Assembly: GCA_030840615.1 (NCBI GenBank)
Contig: JAVEEE010000347.1
Span: 1 to 12,367 of the forward strand
Direction of reading: 5' to 3'
Source of the DNA: Frankiaceae bacterium
GTDB lineage: Bacteria > Actinomycetota > Actinomycetes > JAFAQI01
DNA length: 12,367 nt
Below the pieces are notes generated by a model, which worked only from the letters and a program-made list of their open reading frames with translations, was not told the origin of the DNA and did no database searches. Within the stretch, counting starts at the first letter, position 1, and every line of letters begins with the position of its first letter. A program made the translations under genes and the position numbers. Positions 1 through 7,094 of this stretch are shown here, one piece after another.

Positions 1-182
1 CAGTCGCCCGGACCGGCTGCATCGACCGCCGCCTGGATCGAGGTGAACGTGCCCTTGATTCCGTGCCACGACCCGACCCGTAGGACTCGGGGTCCACTCG
101 CCTGACCTGTCGCCGGAAGGAGCAGGCCGGCGACGCCGGCCACCAGCACGGTGACACCCAACGACCAGCGGCTCAAGCGCAT
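1..182 (-). CDS. Secreted protein, probable right-handed parallel beta-helix (partial, N-terminus only)
   Basis: The gene runs off the left edge, so only about 60 N-terminal residues are visible. It starts at an ATG (182-180) with a good Shine-Dalgarno, GAGAGG (190-195 read on the minus strand), 7 nt upstream. The protein opens MRLSRW, then a hydrophobic stretch (about residues 8-24) and a small-residue region ending PATGQASG, which is a classic Sec signal peptide. The mature part then reads VLRVGSWHGIKGTFTSIQ followed by AAVDAAGPGD. The pattern 'G-T/S-F-x-S-I-Q-A-A-V-D-A-A-x-P-G-D' is the usual opening of pectate-lyase-fold beta-helix proteins, where the first helix strand begins. Most of the domain lies outside the window, so substrate or binding role cannot be judged. 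It is divergent from the M16 gene at 250. The signal peptide is seen directly; the beta-helix assignment is inferred from the short motif. Confidence 0.7.
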   Translation of the reverse strand, partial: MRLSRWSLGVTVLVAGVAGLLLPATGQASGPRVLRVGSWHGIKGTFTSIQAAVDAAGPGD

Positions 183-205
183 CGCGCGACCTCTCGTAGC
201 CGAAC

Positions 206-227
206 CCTGAGCCAGACGCTACTCAGG
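206..227. repeat. Inverted repeat in divergent intergenic region (possible operator)
   Basis: CCTGAG (206-211) and CTCAGG (222-227) form a perfect 6-bp inverted repeat with a 10-bp spacer. It lies in the 67-bp gap between the divergent starts at 182 (minus) and 250 (plus). The spacer, read on the minus strand, contains TAGCGT (221-216), which fits the actinobacterial -10 pattern TAnnnT for the minus gene. The right arm is about 10 bp upstream of the -10 box of the plus gene. A dimeric regulator bound here could affect both genes. Short inverted repeats arise often by chance in GC-rich DNA, so the regulatory role is inference. Confidence 0.3.
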
Positions 228-237
228 CGGGGTTCCC

Positions 238-250
238 TATGCTTGCGACG
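238..250 (+). promoter_or_regulatory. Predicted leaderless promoter of the M16 gene cluster
   Basis: TATGCT (238-243) fits the actinobacterial -10 consensus TAnnnT and ends 6 nt before the GTG start at 250. Transcription would therefore begin at or within 1 nt of the start codon. No Shine-Dalgarno precedes the GTG, as expected for a leaderless message. No convincing -35 hexamer is visible 17-19 bp upstream. The geometry is the same as at 6634, 9263 (minus) and 11120. Confidence 0.5.
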
Positions 251-1554
251 TGCCCACGCTGCCCCATTACCCCTTCTCGCAGCACCGGCTGGACAACGGG
301 CTGCGCGTCGTGATCAGCGAGGACCATCTCGCGCCCGTGGTGGCCGTCAACGTCTGGTACGACGTGGGCTCCCGCCACGAGACGCCCGGGCGCACCGGCT
401 TCGCCCATCTGTTCGAGCACCTCATGTTCCAGGGCTCCAAAAACGTCGGTCGCAGCGATCACTTCGGCCTGATCTCCGAGGCGGGTGGCACGCTCAACGG
501 CACCACGTGGTGCGACCGGACCAACTACTACGAGACCGTGCCGGCCAACCATCTCGAGACGGCGCTGTGGCTCGAGGCGGACCGGATGGGCGGCCTCCTC
601 GATGCCCTCGACCAGGACAACCTCGACAACCAGCGCGACGTCGTGAAGAACGAGAAACGGCAGACGCGCGACAACCAGCCCTACGGTCGGTGGCTGGAGC
701 TGCTACACGAGCTGGGCTATCCGCCCGGCCACCCCTACCATCACTCGACGATCGGCTCGATGGCCGACCTGGACGCCGCGTCACTCGAGGACGCTCGCTC
801 CTTCTACTCCACCTGGTATGCCCCGGACAACGCCGTCCTGTCGGTCGTCGGCGACGTCGAGACCGCGAGCACACTGCACGCGATCGAGCGCTACTTCGGC
901 GGCATCCCGGCGAAGGGCAGCTTCCCGACTACGCCACCCAGCGACGTGCCGCCGCGCATCGGACAAGAGATACGGCGCCACGTTCCCGACCGGGTGCCGC
1001 TGCCCCGGACGTTCATCGGCTACCGCTGCCCGCCGTTCGGCTCGCCCGGCTTCGACGCGGTCGAGGTGATGTCGACCGTCCTGGGCGGCGGTCGCGGCAG
1101 CCGGATCTACAAGTCCTTGGTGCTTGACCGGCCCTTGCTGCAGCCACCGGACGGCAACGTCCTGTCGCCGTGGCCGTTCGTCGGCGGCGCCGCCCTGCTC
1201 GTTGCGGACCTACCGGCCCGCGAAGGCGTCGACGTCGCCGAGCTGGAGGAGGCCTACCACGAGGTCGCTGCAAGCGTCGTCGACGGAGTGTCCGAGGCAG
1301 AGCTCGAGCGAGCCCGCGCGCTGATCACCAGCGACTGGCTGCACCACCTCGCGACGGTCGACGGCCGGGCCGACACGTTCAGCCAGTTCACGACATTGTT
1401 CGGCGACCCCGGGCTGGTCAACGACATGTTGCCGCGGGTGCTCGCTGTGACCGAGGACGACGTGCGCGCCGCCGCAGCCGACGTGCTGCGCGAGGACAAC
1501 CGCGTCGTGCTCGTCTTCGAGCCGTCGGACGAGCCCGACGAGGTCGCGGCGTGA
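250..1554 (+). CDS. M16 family zinc metallopeptidase, catalytic subunit
   Basis: This 434-aa protein has the length and order of a single-chain M16B (pitrilysin/insulinase, processing-peptidase-like) subunit. The inverted zinc motif HLFEH is at residues 53-57 (His53 and His57 bind zinc, Glu56 is the catalytic base), and the distal zinc-binding Glu is most likely Glu135 in VVKNEK, about 77 residues further on. The N-terminal half opens LDNGLRVVISEDH; the segments GGTLNGTT (79-86) and NYYETVPANHL follow the family. The C-terminal half contains GGGRGSRIYKSL, the matching second-domain segment. There is no signal peptide, so it should act in the cytoplasm. The start is GTG at 250, supported by the -10 box just upstream; the ATG at 239 is in another frame. 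The stop overlaps the start of the next M16 gene by 4 nt, and the two products probably form one heteromeric peptidase that cleaves short unfolded peptides. The natural substrate is unknown. Confidence 0.93.
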   Translation: MPTLPHYPFSQHRLDNGLRVVISEDHLAPVVAVNVWYDVGSRHETPGRTGFAHLFEHLMFQGSKNVGRSDHFGLISEAGGTLNGTTWCDRTNYYETVPANHLETALWLEADRMGGLLDALDQDNLDNQRDVVKNEKRQTRDNQPYGRWLELLHELGYPPGHPYHHSTIGSMADLDAASLEDARSFYSTWYAPDNAVLSVVGDVETASTLHAIERYFGGIPAKGSFPTTPPSDVPPRIGQEIRRHVPDRVPLPRTFIGYRCPPFGSPGFDAVEVMSTVLGGGRGSRIYKSLVLDRPLLQPPDGNVLSPWPFVGGAALLVADLPAREGVDVAELEEAYHEVAASVVDGVSEAELERARALITSDWLHHLATVDGRADTFSQFTTLFGDPGLVNDMLPRVLAVTEDDVRAAAADVLREDNRVVLVFEPSDEPDEVAA

Positions 1555-2912
1555 CCCTGCACCTCGTCTCCGAACGCCCGCCGCCCAGTGAGCCGCGCGC
1601 GTGGAGGTTTCCGGAGTTCCAGCGCCACGACGTGGCCGGTGGTCGCGTCCTCAGCTGCCATCTCCCGGGGCGTCCGCTGGCAGTCGTGTCGCTGGTCGTC
1701 GATGCCGGTGCCGTAGCCGAGCCGGCTGGCCGACAGGGCGTCGCGCTGCTCGTCGCGCGGGCGCTGTCCGAGGGCACGGCGCAACGTGATGCCTATGAGT
1801 TCGCAGTCGCCGGTGAGCGTCTCGGCGCGAGCTGGCGGGCCGATGCCGACTGGGACTCGCTGCGGTGCGGCTTCGAGGTCCCGTCGGGGGAGCTGCTCGC
1901 CGCGACCGAGCTGCTCGCCGAAGCAGTACGCGAGCCCGCCCTCGACGACGCCACGCTCGACCGGGTGCGCGACGAGCGCCTCGACGAGCTGCGCGTGGAT
2001 CTGAGCCAGCCCGGACCACGCGCATCAGCCGCGTTTGCCAACGCGGTCTTCACGCCGGCAAGCCGCTACTCCCGGCCGGACGGCGGCGACGTCACGACCG
2101 TCGCGGGCATCGGAGCCGAGGACGTGCGTGCGTTTCACGGCGCCCGCTTCGCGCCTGCGGCCGCGACGCTCGTCGTCGTCGGCGACCTCGCCGCGACCGA
2201 CGTCGAGGCGCTTGGTCGCTCGGTGTTCGCGGGATGGTCCGGGGCTGCCCCGGCGTCGGCCACCGCCGACGCCGCAACCCAGGGCGGCGACCGGCGCATC
2301 ATCCTGGTCGACCGGCCGGGTTCGGTGCAGTCGATGCTTTACGTCGGTCACGATGCGCCGGCTCGGCGTACGCCGGACTACGTTCCGATGACGACGATGG
2401 CGCTGGCGTTGGGCGGCATGTTCAACTCCCGGCTGAACTACCGCCTGCGCGAGGAGAAGGGCTACACCTACGGCGCCTTCGGCGGTTTCGACCTACGCCG
2501 TCACGGCGGCGTGTTCGTCGCGCGTACTGCGGTCCAGTCGGAGGTGACGGCACCCGCACTCGCCGATCTCGTCGCCGAGCTCGAGCTGATGCAACAAAAG
2601 GGCCTCACCGACGACGAGCTCGATCGTGCCCGCAGCTATCGCGCCGGCATCTTCCCGATCAACTTCGCCGGCCCGGGATCGGTCGCGTCCGGGCTCGCGG
2701 ACCTCGTCGTCCATGGGCATCCCGACGACCATTTCGACCGGTTGCGTGCAGAGATCCAGTCCGTCACGACCGACGAGGTCAACGCCGCGGCCGCGACCCG
2801 GCTGCGTCCTGACGAAGTCGTCGCGGTCGTGGTCGGCGACGCCGCAGCCATCGGCGACGACGTCCGGGCCACCGGTCTCGGCCCGGTCGACGTCGTCCGC
2901 GACGAGGACTGA
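1551..2912 (+). CDS. M16 family peptidase-like subunit without zinc motif
   Basis: This 453-aa protein starts at a GTG inside the GTGA overlap with the previous stop. GAGG (1540-1543) sits 7 nt upstream as ribosome-binding site, although the reading frame stays open further upstream. The fold is M16: an N-terminal half beginning LSCHLPGRPLAVVSLVVDAG and a C-terminal half. Where active M16 enzymes have HxxEH it reads GVALLVARAL (about 63-72), so no zinc can bind. It keeps the C-terminal substrate-binding Arg/Tyr region, NSRLNYRLREEKGYTYGAFG (about 292-311). In established heterodimeric M16 enzymes, such as the Sphingomonas A1 pair and mitochondrial processing peptidase, one subunit carries zinc and the other helps bind substrate. 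This gene fits the second role and its neighbour the first. It is probably cytoplasmic. It ends at TGA 2910-2912, in the same frame as the next gene. Confidence 0.92.
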   Translation: MTLHLVSERPPPSEPRAWRFPEFQRHDVAGGRVLSCHLPGRPLAVVSLVVDAGAVAEPAGRQGVALLVARALSEGTAQRDAYEFAVAGERLGASWRADADWDSLRCGFEVPSGELLAATELLAEAVREPALDDATLDRVRDERLDELRVDLSQPGPRASAAFANAVFTPASRYSRPDGGDVTTVAGIGAEDVRAFHGARFAPAAATLVVVGDLAATDVEALGRSVFAGWSGAAPASATADAATQGGDRRIILVDRPGSVQSMLYVGHDAPARRTPDYVPMTTMALALGGMFNSRLNYRLREEKGYTYGAFGGFDLRRHGGVFVARTAVQSEVTAPALADLVAELELMQQKGLTDDELDRARSYRAGIFPINFAGPGSVASGLADLVVHGHPDDHFDRLRAEIQSVTTDEVNAAAATRLRPDEVVAVVVGDAAAIGDDVRATGLGPVDVVRDED

Positions 2913-2938
2913 ACGATCCGCGCTGCGCTCGCTCGTTC
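2911..2938 (+). repeat. Inverted repeat just after the second M16 gene
   Basis: GAACGA (2911-2916) and TCGTTC (2933-2938) are perfect 6-bp inverted arms around a 16-nt GC-rich loop. The element begins on the TGA of the M16 subunit gene. There is no T tract, so it is not a standard intrinsic terminator. It could be an mRNA 3'-end stabiliser or attenuator between the peptidase pair and the membrane genes, or a structure covering a non-standard start codon for the next gene. Its role is inferred only. Confidence 0.3.
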
Positions 2939-2975
2939 CGGCCGACTCCTAGCCGCTGTCGCCGTCATCACAGCG

Positions 2976-4949
2976 ATGGCCGGCTATGTGACGATTGCCG
3001 CGACTACGGTCGCCGAGGCGAGCCAGTCGGCGAATCACGGCAAGGTCGTCATCATCGCGGTGCCGGACCTGCGCTGGATCGACCTCGAGACCATGCCCGC
3101 GTTGAGCGCCTTCGCGCGCACGGCGTCCGTTGCCGAGCTGTCGGTGAAGACCGCTGCAGGGACGCCGCGATGCGCCGACGGCAGCCTGACCTTCTCGGCG
3201 GGCAACCGTGCCAACGCCGATCACACGGTCGTCGGCTGCCGCATCACCACCGCGACGCTGACGAGGCTCCGCCTGGGTGCGCTCGACAGCAAGTTCGCCG
3301 CACACGTCGGCGCGTTCGGACAGGCGTTGCACAACGCCGGGTTGACGACCGCGGCGGTCGGCGAGTCCGCGGTGCCGTTGCTGGCGGACGCGTCCGGAGA
3401 CGTCGACTTCTCCAAGGGGAGCCTCGGCGCGGCGCTGCGTCGCGCCGACGTCGTCGCCACCGTCGACGACACGCTCTACTACTCCCCAGGCCTCGCCCGC
3501 ATCGCCACGACTGCCCTCGTCGACCAGACAATCGCCGACCAGCTTGCGGAGGTGCCGGCCGGTGCCACCGTGATGGTCGCCGGTACCAGTGACGGGGCGG
3601 CAACCCCGATGCACCTGCACGCGCTGCTCGTCCGCGGGCCCGGGTGGCGGCACGTGGCGCTGCGGTCACCGTCGACGCGCGCGCCCTACGTGCAGCTGCG
3701 CGACCTTGCCCCGACCCTTCTCGACGTGCTCGGTCTGCCAACGCCGAGCACGATGGTCGGGCGGCCGGCGTACGACTCCGGAAGCTCGGCCGCGAGTGCG
3801 GTGAGCTACGCCGACGACGACGATCACGCCGTCACCGCCCGCGACGTCGGCAAACGGCTGCGCAACCTGCTCGCCGAGCTGGGCATCGCCGTCGTTGTGC
3901 TGTTCGTCGCCGGTGGGTGGCGTTCCGACGCGCGAACGGCAGCGACGTGGCTCGCGCGTTTCGGCGTCGGCATACCGGTGTTCAGCTTTCTCGCGCAGCT
4001 GCTGCCGTGGTGGCAATGGGGGACGTGGGCCTACACCGGCATCGTCGCGGCCGGGTCGGCCGCGCTGGGCACCGCGGTCGGGTGGGTGGCTCGGAGGGAC
4101 CGGGTGGCGGGACTGCTCTTCGGACCTGCGGTGACTGCCGCCGTGCTCGTCGTGGACCAGCTTGTTGGTGCGCCCCTGCAACTGTCGGCACCGCTGGGCG
4201 ACAACCCCATCGTGGCCGGCCGGTTCCATGGCATGGGCAACACGGACTTCGCGCTGCTGTGCACGGCCGCCGTCCTGATCGCGGCCGTCGTGGCGGGCCG
4301 GCTGGCGTCGGAGTCGCGCCGTGGCCTCGGGCTTGTCGTCGCAGCCGGGCTCTGCCTGCTCGCAATGGTGGTGGACGCCGCACCGTCGCTGGGTGACGAC
4401 TTCGGTGGCCTGCTCGCAATGGCGCCGGTGACCGCGCTGCTGCTCGCCCTGCTTGCCGGCGTCCGGCTGTCGTGGCGCCGGCTGCTGCTGATTGCCGTGG
4501 CTGCCGCTCTGCTCGGGTGCGGCGTGGCGCTGCTCGACTACGCGCGGCCGGTGGCGCACCAGACCCACGTCGGCCGGTTCGTCGGGCAGGTACTGCACGG
4601 CGGTGCGGCACGGGTCGTTCGCCGCAAGCTCGACGCGAGCCTCGGCTCCTTCGGCAACATCGCCATCACGGGCTTCGTCGTTGTCACCGCCGTTGCTGCC
4701 ATGGGGGGCCGGCGTCGGCTGGTCCCGCTGCTGCGGACCGTCCCTGGCCTGCCGGCTGCCGCCGTCGCGGTGGCGGTGCTCGCCGTTCTGGGGACCTTCC
4801 TCAATGACTCCGGCGTCGTGGTGGCGGCGACGACGCTGCTGCTCGCGGTGTTTGCTGTCGTCGCGCCCGGATCGCTGGCCCGTTCGGCGGCGGACGGTCA
4901 GCCGCGAGAGACTGATGGGGTTGCCGCACCCCGTCGGAGTGACCCGTGA
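2976..4949 (+). CDS. Membrane protein with N-terminal alkaline-phosphatase-like domain
   Basis: From ATG 2976 the product is 657 aa. Residues about 23-270 form a soluble domain that opens KVVIIAVPDLRWIDL and has the segments GTPRCADGSLTFSAGNRAN (62-80) and LRDLAPTLLDVLGLP. These match the alkaline-phosphatase/phosphopentomutase superfamily layout seen in actinobacterial membrane proteins, but I cannot identify a complete metal site. From about residue 290 there are roughly eleven hydrophobic segments, with conserved-looking GRFHGMGNTDFALL (about 413-426) and SLGDDFGG. The reaction is unknown; processing of a phosphorylated envelope lipid or sugar is possible. The start is doubtful. ATG 2976 has no ribosome-binding site and leaves a poor export signal. 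The frame stays open back to 2913 and encodes an Arg-rich, then hydrophobic, signal-like stretch, but holds no ATG, GTG or TTG. A non-AUG start at ATC 2916, 8 nt after GAGG (2904-2907), is possible. Its 3' end overlaps the next gene by 4 nt. Confidence 0.8.
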   Translation: MAGYVTIAATTVAEASQSANHGKVVIIAVPDLRWIDLETMPALSAFARTASVAELSVKTAAGTPRCADGSLTFSAGNRANADHTVVGCRITTATLTRLRLGALDSKFAAHVGAFGQALHNAGLTTAAVGESAVPLLADASGDVDFSKGSLGAALRRADVVATVDDTLYYSPGLARIATTALVDQTIADQLAEVPAGATVMVAGTSDGAATPMHLHALLVRGPGWRHVALRSPSTRAPYVQLRDLAPTLLDVLGLPTPSTMVGRPAYDSGSSAASAVSYADDDDHAVTARDVGKRLRNLLAELGIAVVVLFVAGGWRSDARTAATWLARFGVGIPVFSFLAQLLPWWQWGTWAYTGIVAAGSAALGTAVGWVARRDRVAGLLFGPAVTAAVLVVDQLVGAPLQLSAPLGDNPIVAGRFHGMGNTDFALLCTAAVLIAAVVAGRLASESRRGLGLVVAAGLCLLAMVVDAAPSLGDDFGGLLAMAPVTALLLALLAGVRLSWRRLLLIAVAAALLGCGVALLDYARPVAHQTHVGRFVGQVLHGGAARVVRRKLDASLGSFGNIAITGFVVVTAVAAMGGRRRLVPLLRTVPGLPAAAVAVAVLAVLGTFLNDSGVVVAATTLLLAVFAVVAPGSLARSAADGQPRETDGVAAPRRSDP

Positions 4950-6562
4950 CCGTCAGCATCGCCGTTCCCCGGCTGGGCTGGCGCCACGATCGGCGACTGT
5001 TGCGCCTCGGACACGGGATCCGCGCCCACCCCGAGATCGTGACCGCGCTGTTGTGTGCGGTGGTGCTGGCGATCGGTCAGCGCGGGCCCGACCTGCCGGC
5101 CCAGGCCTACCGCGTGTTCCTCATCCGCCATCACGGCCTCGTCGCCTTCGACAGCCACTGGTATGCAGGCCATGCGCTGCCGGGCTACTCGTTGCTGTTC
5201 CCGCCACTGGCCGCGGTCGTCGGCGCAAGGCTCGTCGGAGCGCTGTCGTGTATCGCTGCCACTGCGGCCTTCACCCGGTTGCTGCGCGGGTCGCAGCGCA
5301 GCGGGCATGACCTTGCGGTCCTGTGGTTCGCGGTCGTCAGTGTCGTCGACCTCGTCGTCGGCCGATTGCCATTTGCCCTCGGCCTGGCCGCCGGCATCGG
5401 CAGCGTCGTGGCAGCGCGCGACCACCGCCGCGGTTGGGCCCTTGTCCTCGCCCTCGCGTGTGGCTGCGCGAGCCCGTTGTCCGGGGCGTTCCTGCTGCTG
5501 GCCGCGGCGGTCTGGCTGCCGAGCGCCGGCTGGCGAACGGTGCTGCCACTCGGCGCCGGAGCCGTGGGCATCGGCACCGCGGCGCTGTTCGGCGAGGGCG
5601 GGTGGTTCCCGTTCCCGGCAACCACGCTTCTCGTCATCCTGCTGCTGTCGGTCGGTGGGCTGGTCATCGTGCCGCGGTCGAGCACCTTGGTGCGTCGCGG
5701 CCTGTTGCTGTATGGCGTCGCGTCGATTGCGCTGTTCCCGTTCCAGAACCCCATCGGTGGCAACATGGTGCGTCTGGGCGCGGTGTTCAGCGGACCGCTC
5801 ATCGCCTTTGAACTGTGGCGATCCGGTCGCCGCCGGGTGCTGGCCGTGGTTGCCATTCCCTTGCTCATCTGGCAGTTCGCGCCGTTGCCCAACGCGCTGT
5901 CAGCCGGCCGCGACAACCCCTCGTCCGAGGCCGGCTACTACACCGGCTTGTTGAGCTATCTGTCCGCGCACGGGGCGGAAACCAGCCGACTGGAGGTGCC
6001 ACTCACCACTGGTCGCTGGGAGTCGGACTACCTCGCGACCGGCATTTCGCTGGCGCGTGGCTGGGAGCGCCAGCTCGACCTCGGCCGCAACAGCGTCCTT
6101 TACGACAAGACGCTCACGGCCGAGGCCTATCACCAGTGGTTGCTCGACACCGGCGTCCGCTGGGTCGCGTTGCCGGACGTGTCCCTGGATGCGTCGGAGG
6201 ACGGTGAGCAGGCGCTGTTGACCGGGCCGACGCCGTCGTACCTCCGGCCCGTCTGGCACGACCAACACTGGAAGCTGTGGGAGGTCCGCGACGCGCGACC
6301 GCTCGTCAGCGGTCCGGCTGAGCTCGTGCGCCTCGGGGTCTCGTCGATCGACCTTCGGGCGACAGGCGCGGGTACGGCTGTCGTTCTCGTCCGGTGGACC
6401 CGCTTCTGGCGTGTCACCGAGGGCAACGCCTGCGTTGCGCCGACCGACGACAACTGGACCCAGGTCATCTTGTCCGAGCCAGGCCCGGTGACGCTGACCG
6501 CAAAGGTCGGTCTGGGCTCGCTGGCCGGTGCCGGCGGCGACGGCTCCTGCAGCGACGACTGA
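4946..6562 (+). CDS. Polytopic membrane protein, GT-C glycosyltransferase-like
   Basis: The product is 538 aa from a GTG in the GTGA overlap, with GGAG (4936-4939) placed 6 nt upstream. After a short basic N-terminus there are about eight to ten hydrophobic segments up to roughly residue 315. An early loop reads AFDSHWYAGHALPGYS (67-82), followed by LLFPPLAAVVGARLVGAL. The C-terminal 220 residues form a soluble, probably extracytoplasmic domain with ARGWERQLDLGRN, LLDTGVRWVALPD and LRPVWHDQHWKLWEV. This arrangement (acidic residue in the first outer loop, membrane core, outer C-terminal domain) is that of GT-C transferases using polyprenyl-phosphate sugars. Many actinobacterial relatives are simply called hypothetical membrane proteins. 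Cys496 and Cys535 could form an outer disulfide. Overlap with the phosphatase-like membrane gene suggests joint work at the envelope. The membrane topology is clear; transferase activity is only inferred. Confidence 0.78.
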   Translation: MTVSIAVPRLGWRHDRRLLRLGHGIRAHPEIVTALLCAVVLAIGQRGPDLPAQAYRVFLIRHHGLVAFDSHWYAGHALPGYSLLFPPLAAVVGARLVGALSCIAATAAFTRLLRGSQRSGHDLAVLWFAVVSVVDLVVGRLPFALGLAAGIGSVVAARDHRRGWALVLALACGCASPLSGAFLLLAAAVWLPSAGWRTVLPLGAGAVGIGTAALFGEGGWFPFPATTLLVILLLSVGGLVIVPRSSTLVRRGLLLYGVASIALFPFQNPIGGNMVRLGAVFSGPLIAFELWRSGRRRVLAVVAIPLLIWQFAPLPNALSAGRDNPSSEAGYYTGLLSYLSAHGAETSRLEVPLTTGRWESDYLATGISLARGWERQLDLGRNSVLYDKTLTAEAYHQWLLDTGVRWVALPDVSLDASEDGEQALLTGPTPSYLRPVWHDQHWKLWEVRDARPLVSGPAELVRLGVSSIDLRATGAGTAVVLVRWTRFWRVTEGNACVAPTDDNWTQVILSEPGPVTLTAKVGLGSLAGAGGDGSCSDD

Positions 6563-6621
6563 CGTCGGGGCCGTCAGCGCCTGCAGCGGTCATAGCCGTT
6601 CTACGTGCTGACACTCCGGCT

Positions 6622-6634
6622 TAGGCTGCAGCCG
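6622..6634 (+). promoter_or_regulatory. Predicted leaderless promoter of the truncated hemoglobin gene
   Basis: TAGGCT (6622-6627) lies 6 nt before the GTG start at 6634, so the transcript should begin at or next to the start codon. No Shine-Dalgarno is present. It lies in a 71-bp gap after the membrane gene ending at 6562. That gap also carries a loose inverted repeat, GTCAGC (6573-6578) with GCTGAC (6607-6612). No clear -35 box is visible. Confidence 0.5.
6624..6633. repeat. 10-bp perfect palindrome over the globin -10 box and start site
   Basis: GGCTGCAGCC reads the same on both strands. It begins inside the TAGGCT -10 box and ends at the base before the GTG start. A protein bound here would block RNA polymerase, which makes it a candidate operator. 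It could also be a chance GC-rich palindrome. Confidence 0.3.
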
Positions 6635-7089
6635 TGGAGCAGACGCTGTATGAGTTCGCCGGAGGCGACGTCGCGCTCCTGAAGCTGGCCCGGGCGCACC
6701 ACGCGCGCTGCCTCGCTGATCCGGAGTTGAATCACCCGTTCTCCCATCCGGGTCAACACCCGCAGCACGTCGAGCGACTGGCGGCCTACTGGGCAGAAGT
6801 GTTCGGAGGTGCGCCGTCGTACTCCCAAGTCGGCGGGAACCAGACGCACCTGATCGCCATGCACGCCGGCAACGGTGACATGTCCGACCTCGGCCGTCGC
6901 TTCGTGGAGTGCTTCGTTGCCGCAGCGGACGATGCCGGACTCCCCGCCGACACGCGGTTCCGGGAGGCCCTTCGCGCCTACATGGAATGGGCGGTCCAGG
7001 AGTTCGACCGCTTCCCGGACGACGCCACCGCCGTGCCGGTGGGGTTGACGACGCCCCGGTGGGGGTGGGACGGACTGCTGTCCGGTTGA
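6634..7089 (+). CDS. Group II truncated hemoglobin
   Basis: The 151-aa product opens TLYEFAGGDVALLKLARAHH, the usual first helix of actinobacterial truncated globins. HPQHVERLAAYWAEVFGG (42-59) follows, then LIAMHAGNGD (73-82), where His77 is the likely proximal heme ligand. The C-terminal part FVECFVAAADDAGLPAD and LRAYMEWAV, ending PRWGWDGL, also matches the family. Length is slightly above the roughly 130 aa of minimal truncated globins because of the C-terminal tail. It should be a soluble heme protein binding oxygen or nitric oxide; relatives are linked to NO detoxification or redox chemistry, but the role here cannot be read from sequence. The start is GTG at 6634, fixed by the leaderless-type promoter. 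Its 3' end faces gatD with 5 nt between the stop codons. Confidence 0.88.
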   Translation: MEQTLYEFAGGDVALLKLARAHHARCLADPELNHPFSHPGQHPQHVERLAAYWAEVFGGAPSYSQVGGNQTHLIAMHAGNGDMSDLGRRFVECFVAAADDAGLPADTRFREALRAYMEWAVQEFDRFPDDATAVPVGLTTPRWGWDGLLSG

Positions 7090-7094
7090 GCAGG

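Noticed and set aside
239..241. ATG at 239 as start of the first M16 gene
   Set aside because: It is in a different frame from the M16 coding sequence and forms part of the -10 box TATGCT.
250..2912. M16 pair as RiPP-maturation proteases
   Set aside because: No precursor peptide, cyclase or dedicated exporter gene is seen nearby; the flanking genes are envelope proteins.
3666..4598. 310-codon open frame on the minus strand opposite the phosphatase-like membrane gene
   Set aside because: Composition is typical of a shadow frame; the plus strand gives clear membrane segments and overlaps its neighbour properly.
1551..4949. Stop-codon read-through fusing the second M16 subunit to the membrane protein, which share a frame
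   Set aside because: The M16 protein already has full family length at the TGA, and a fused signal peptide in mid-protein makes no sense.
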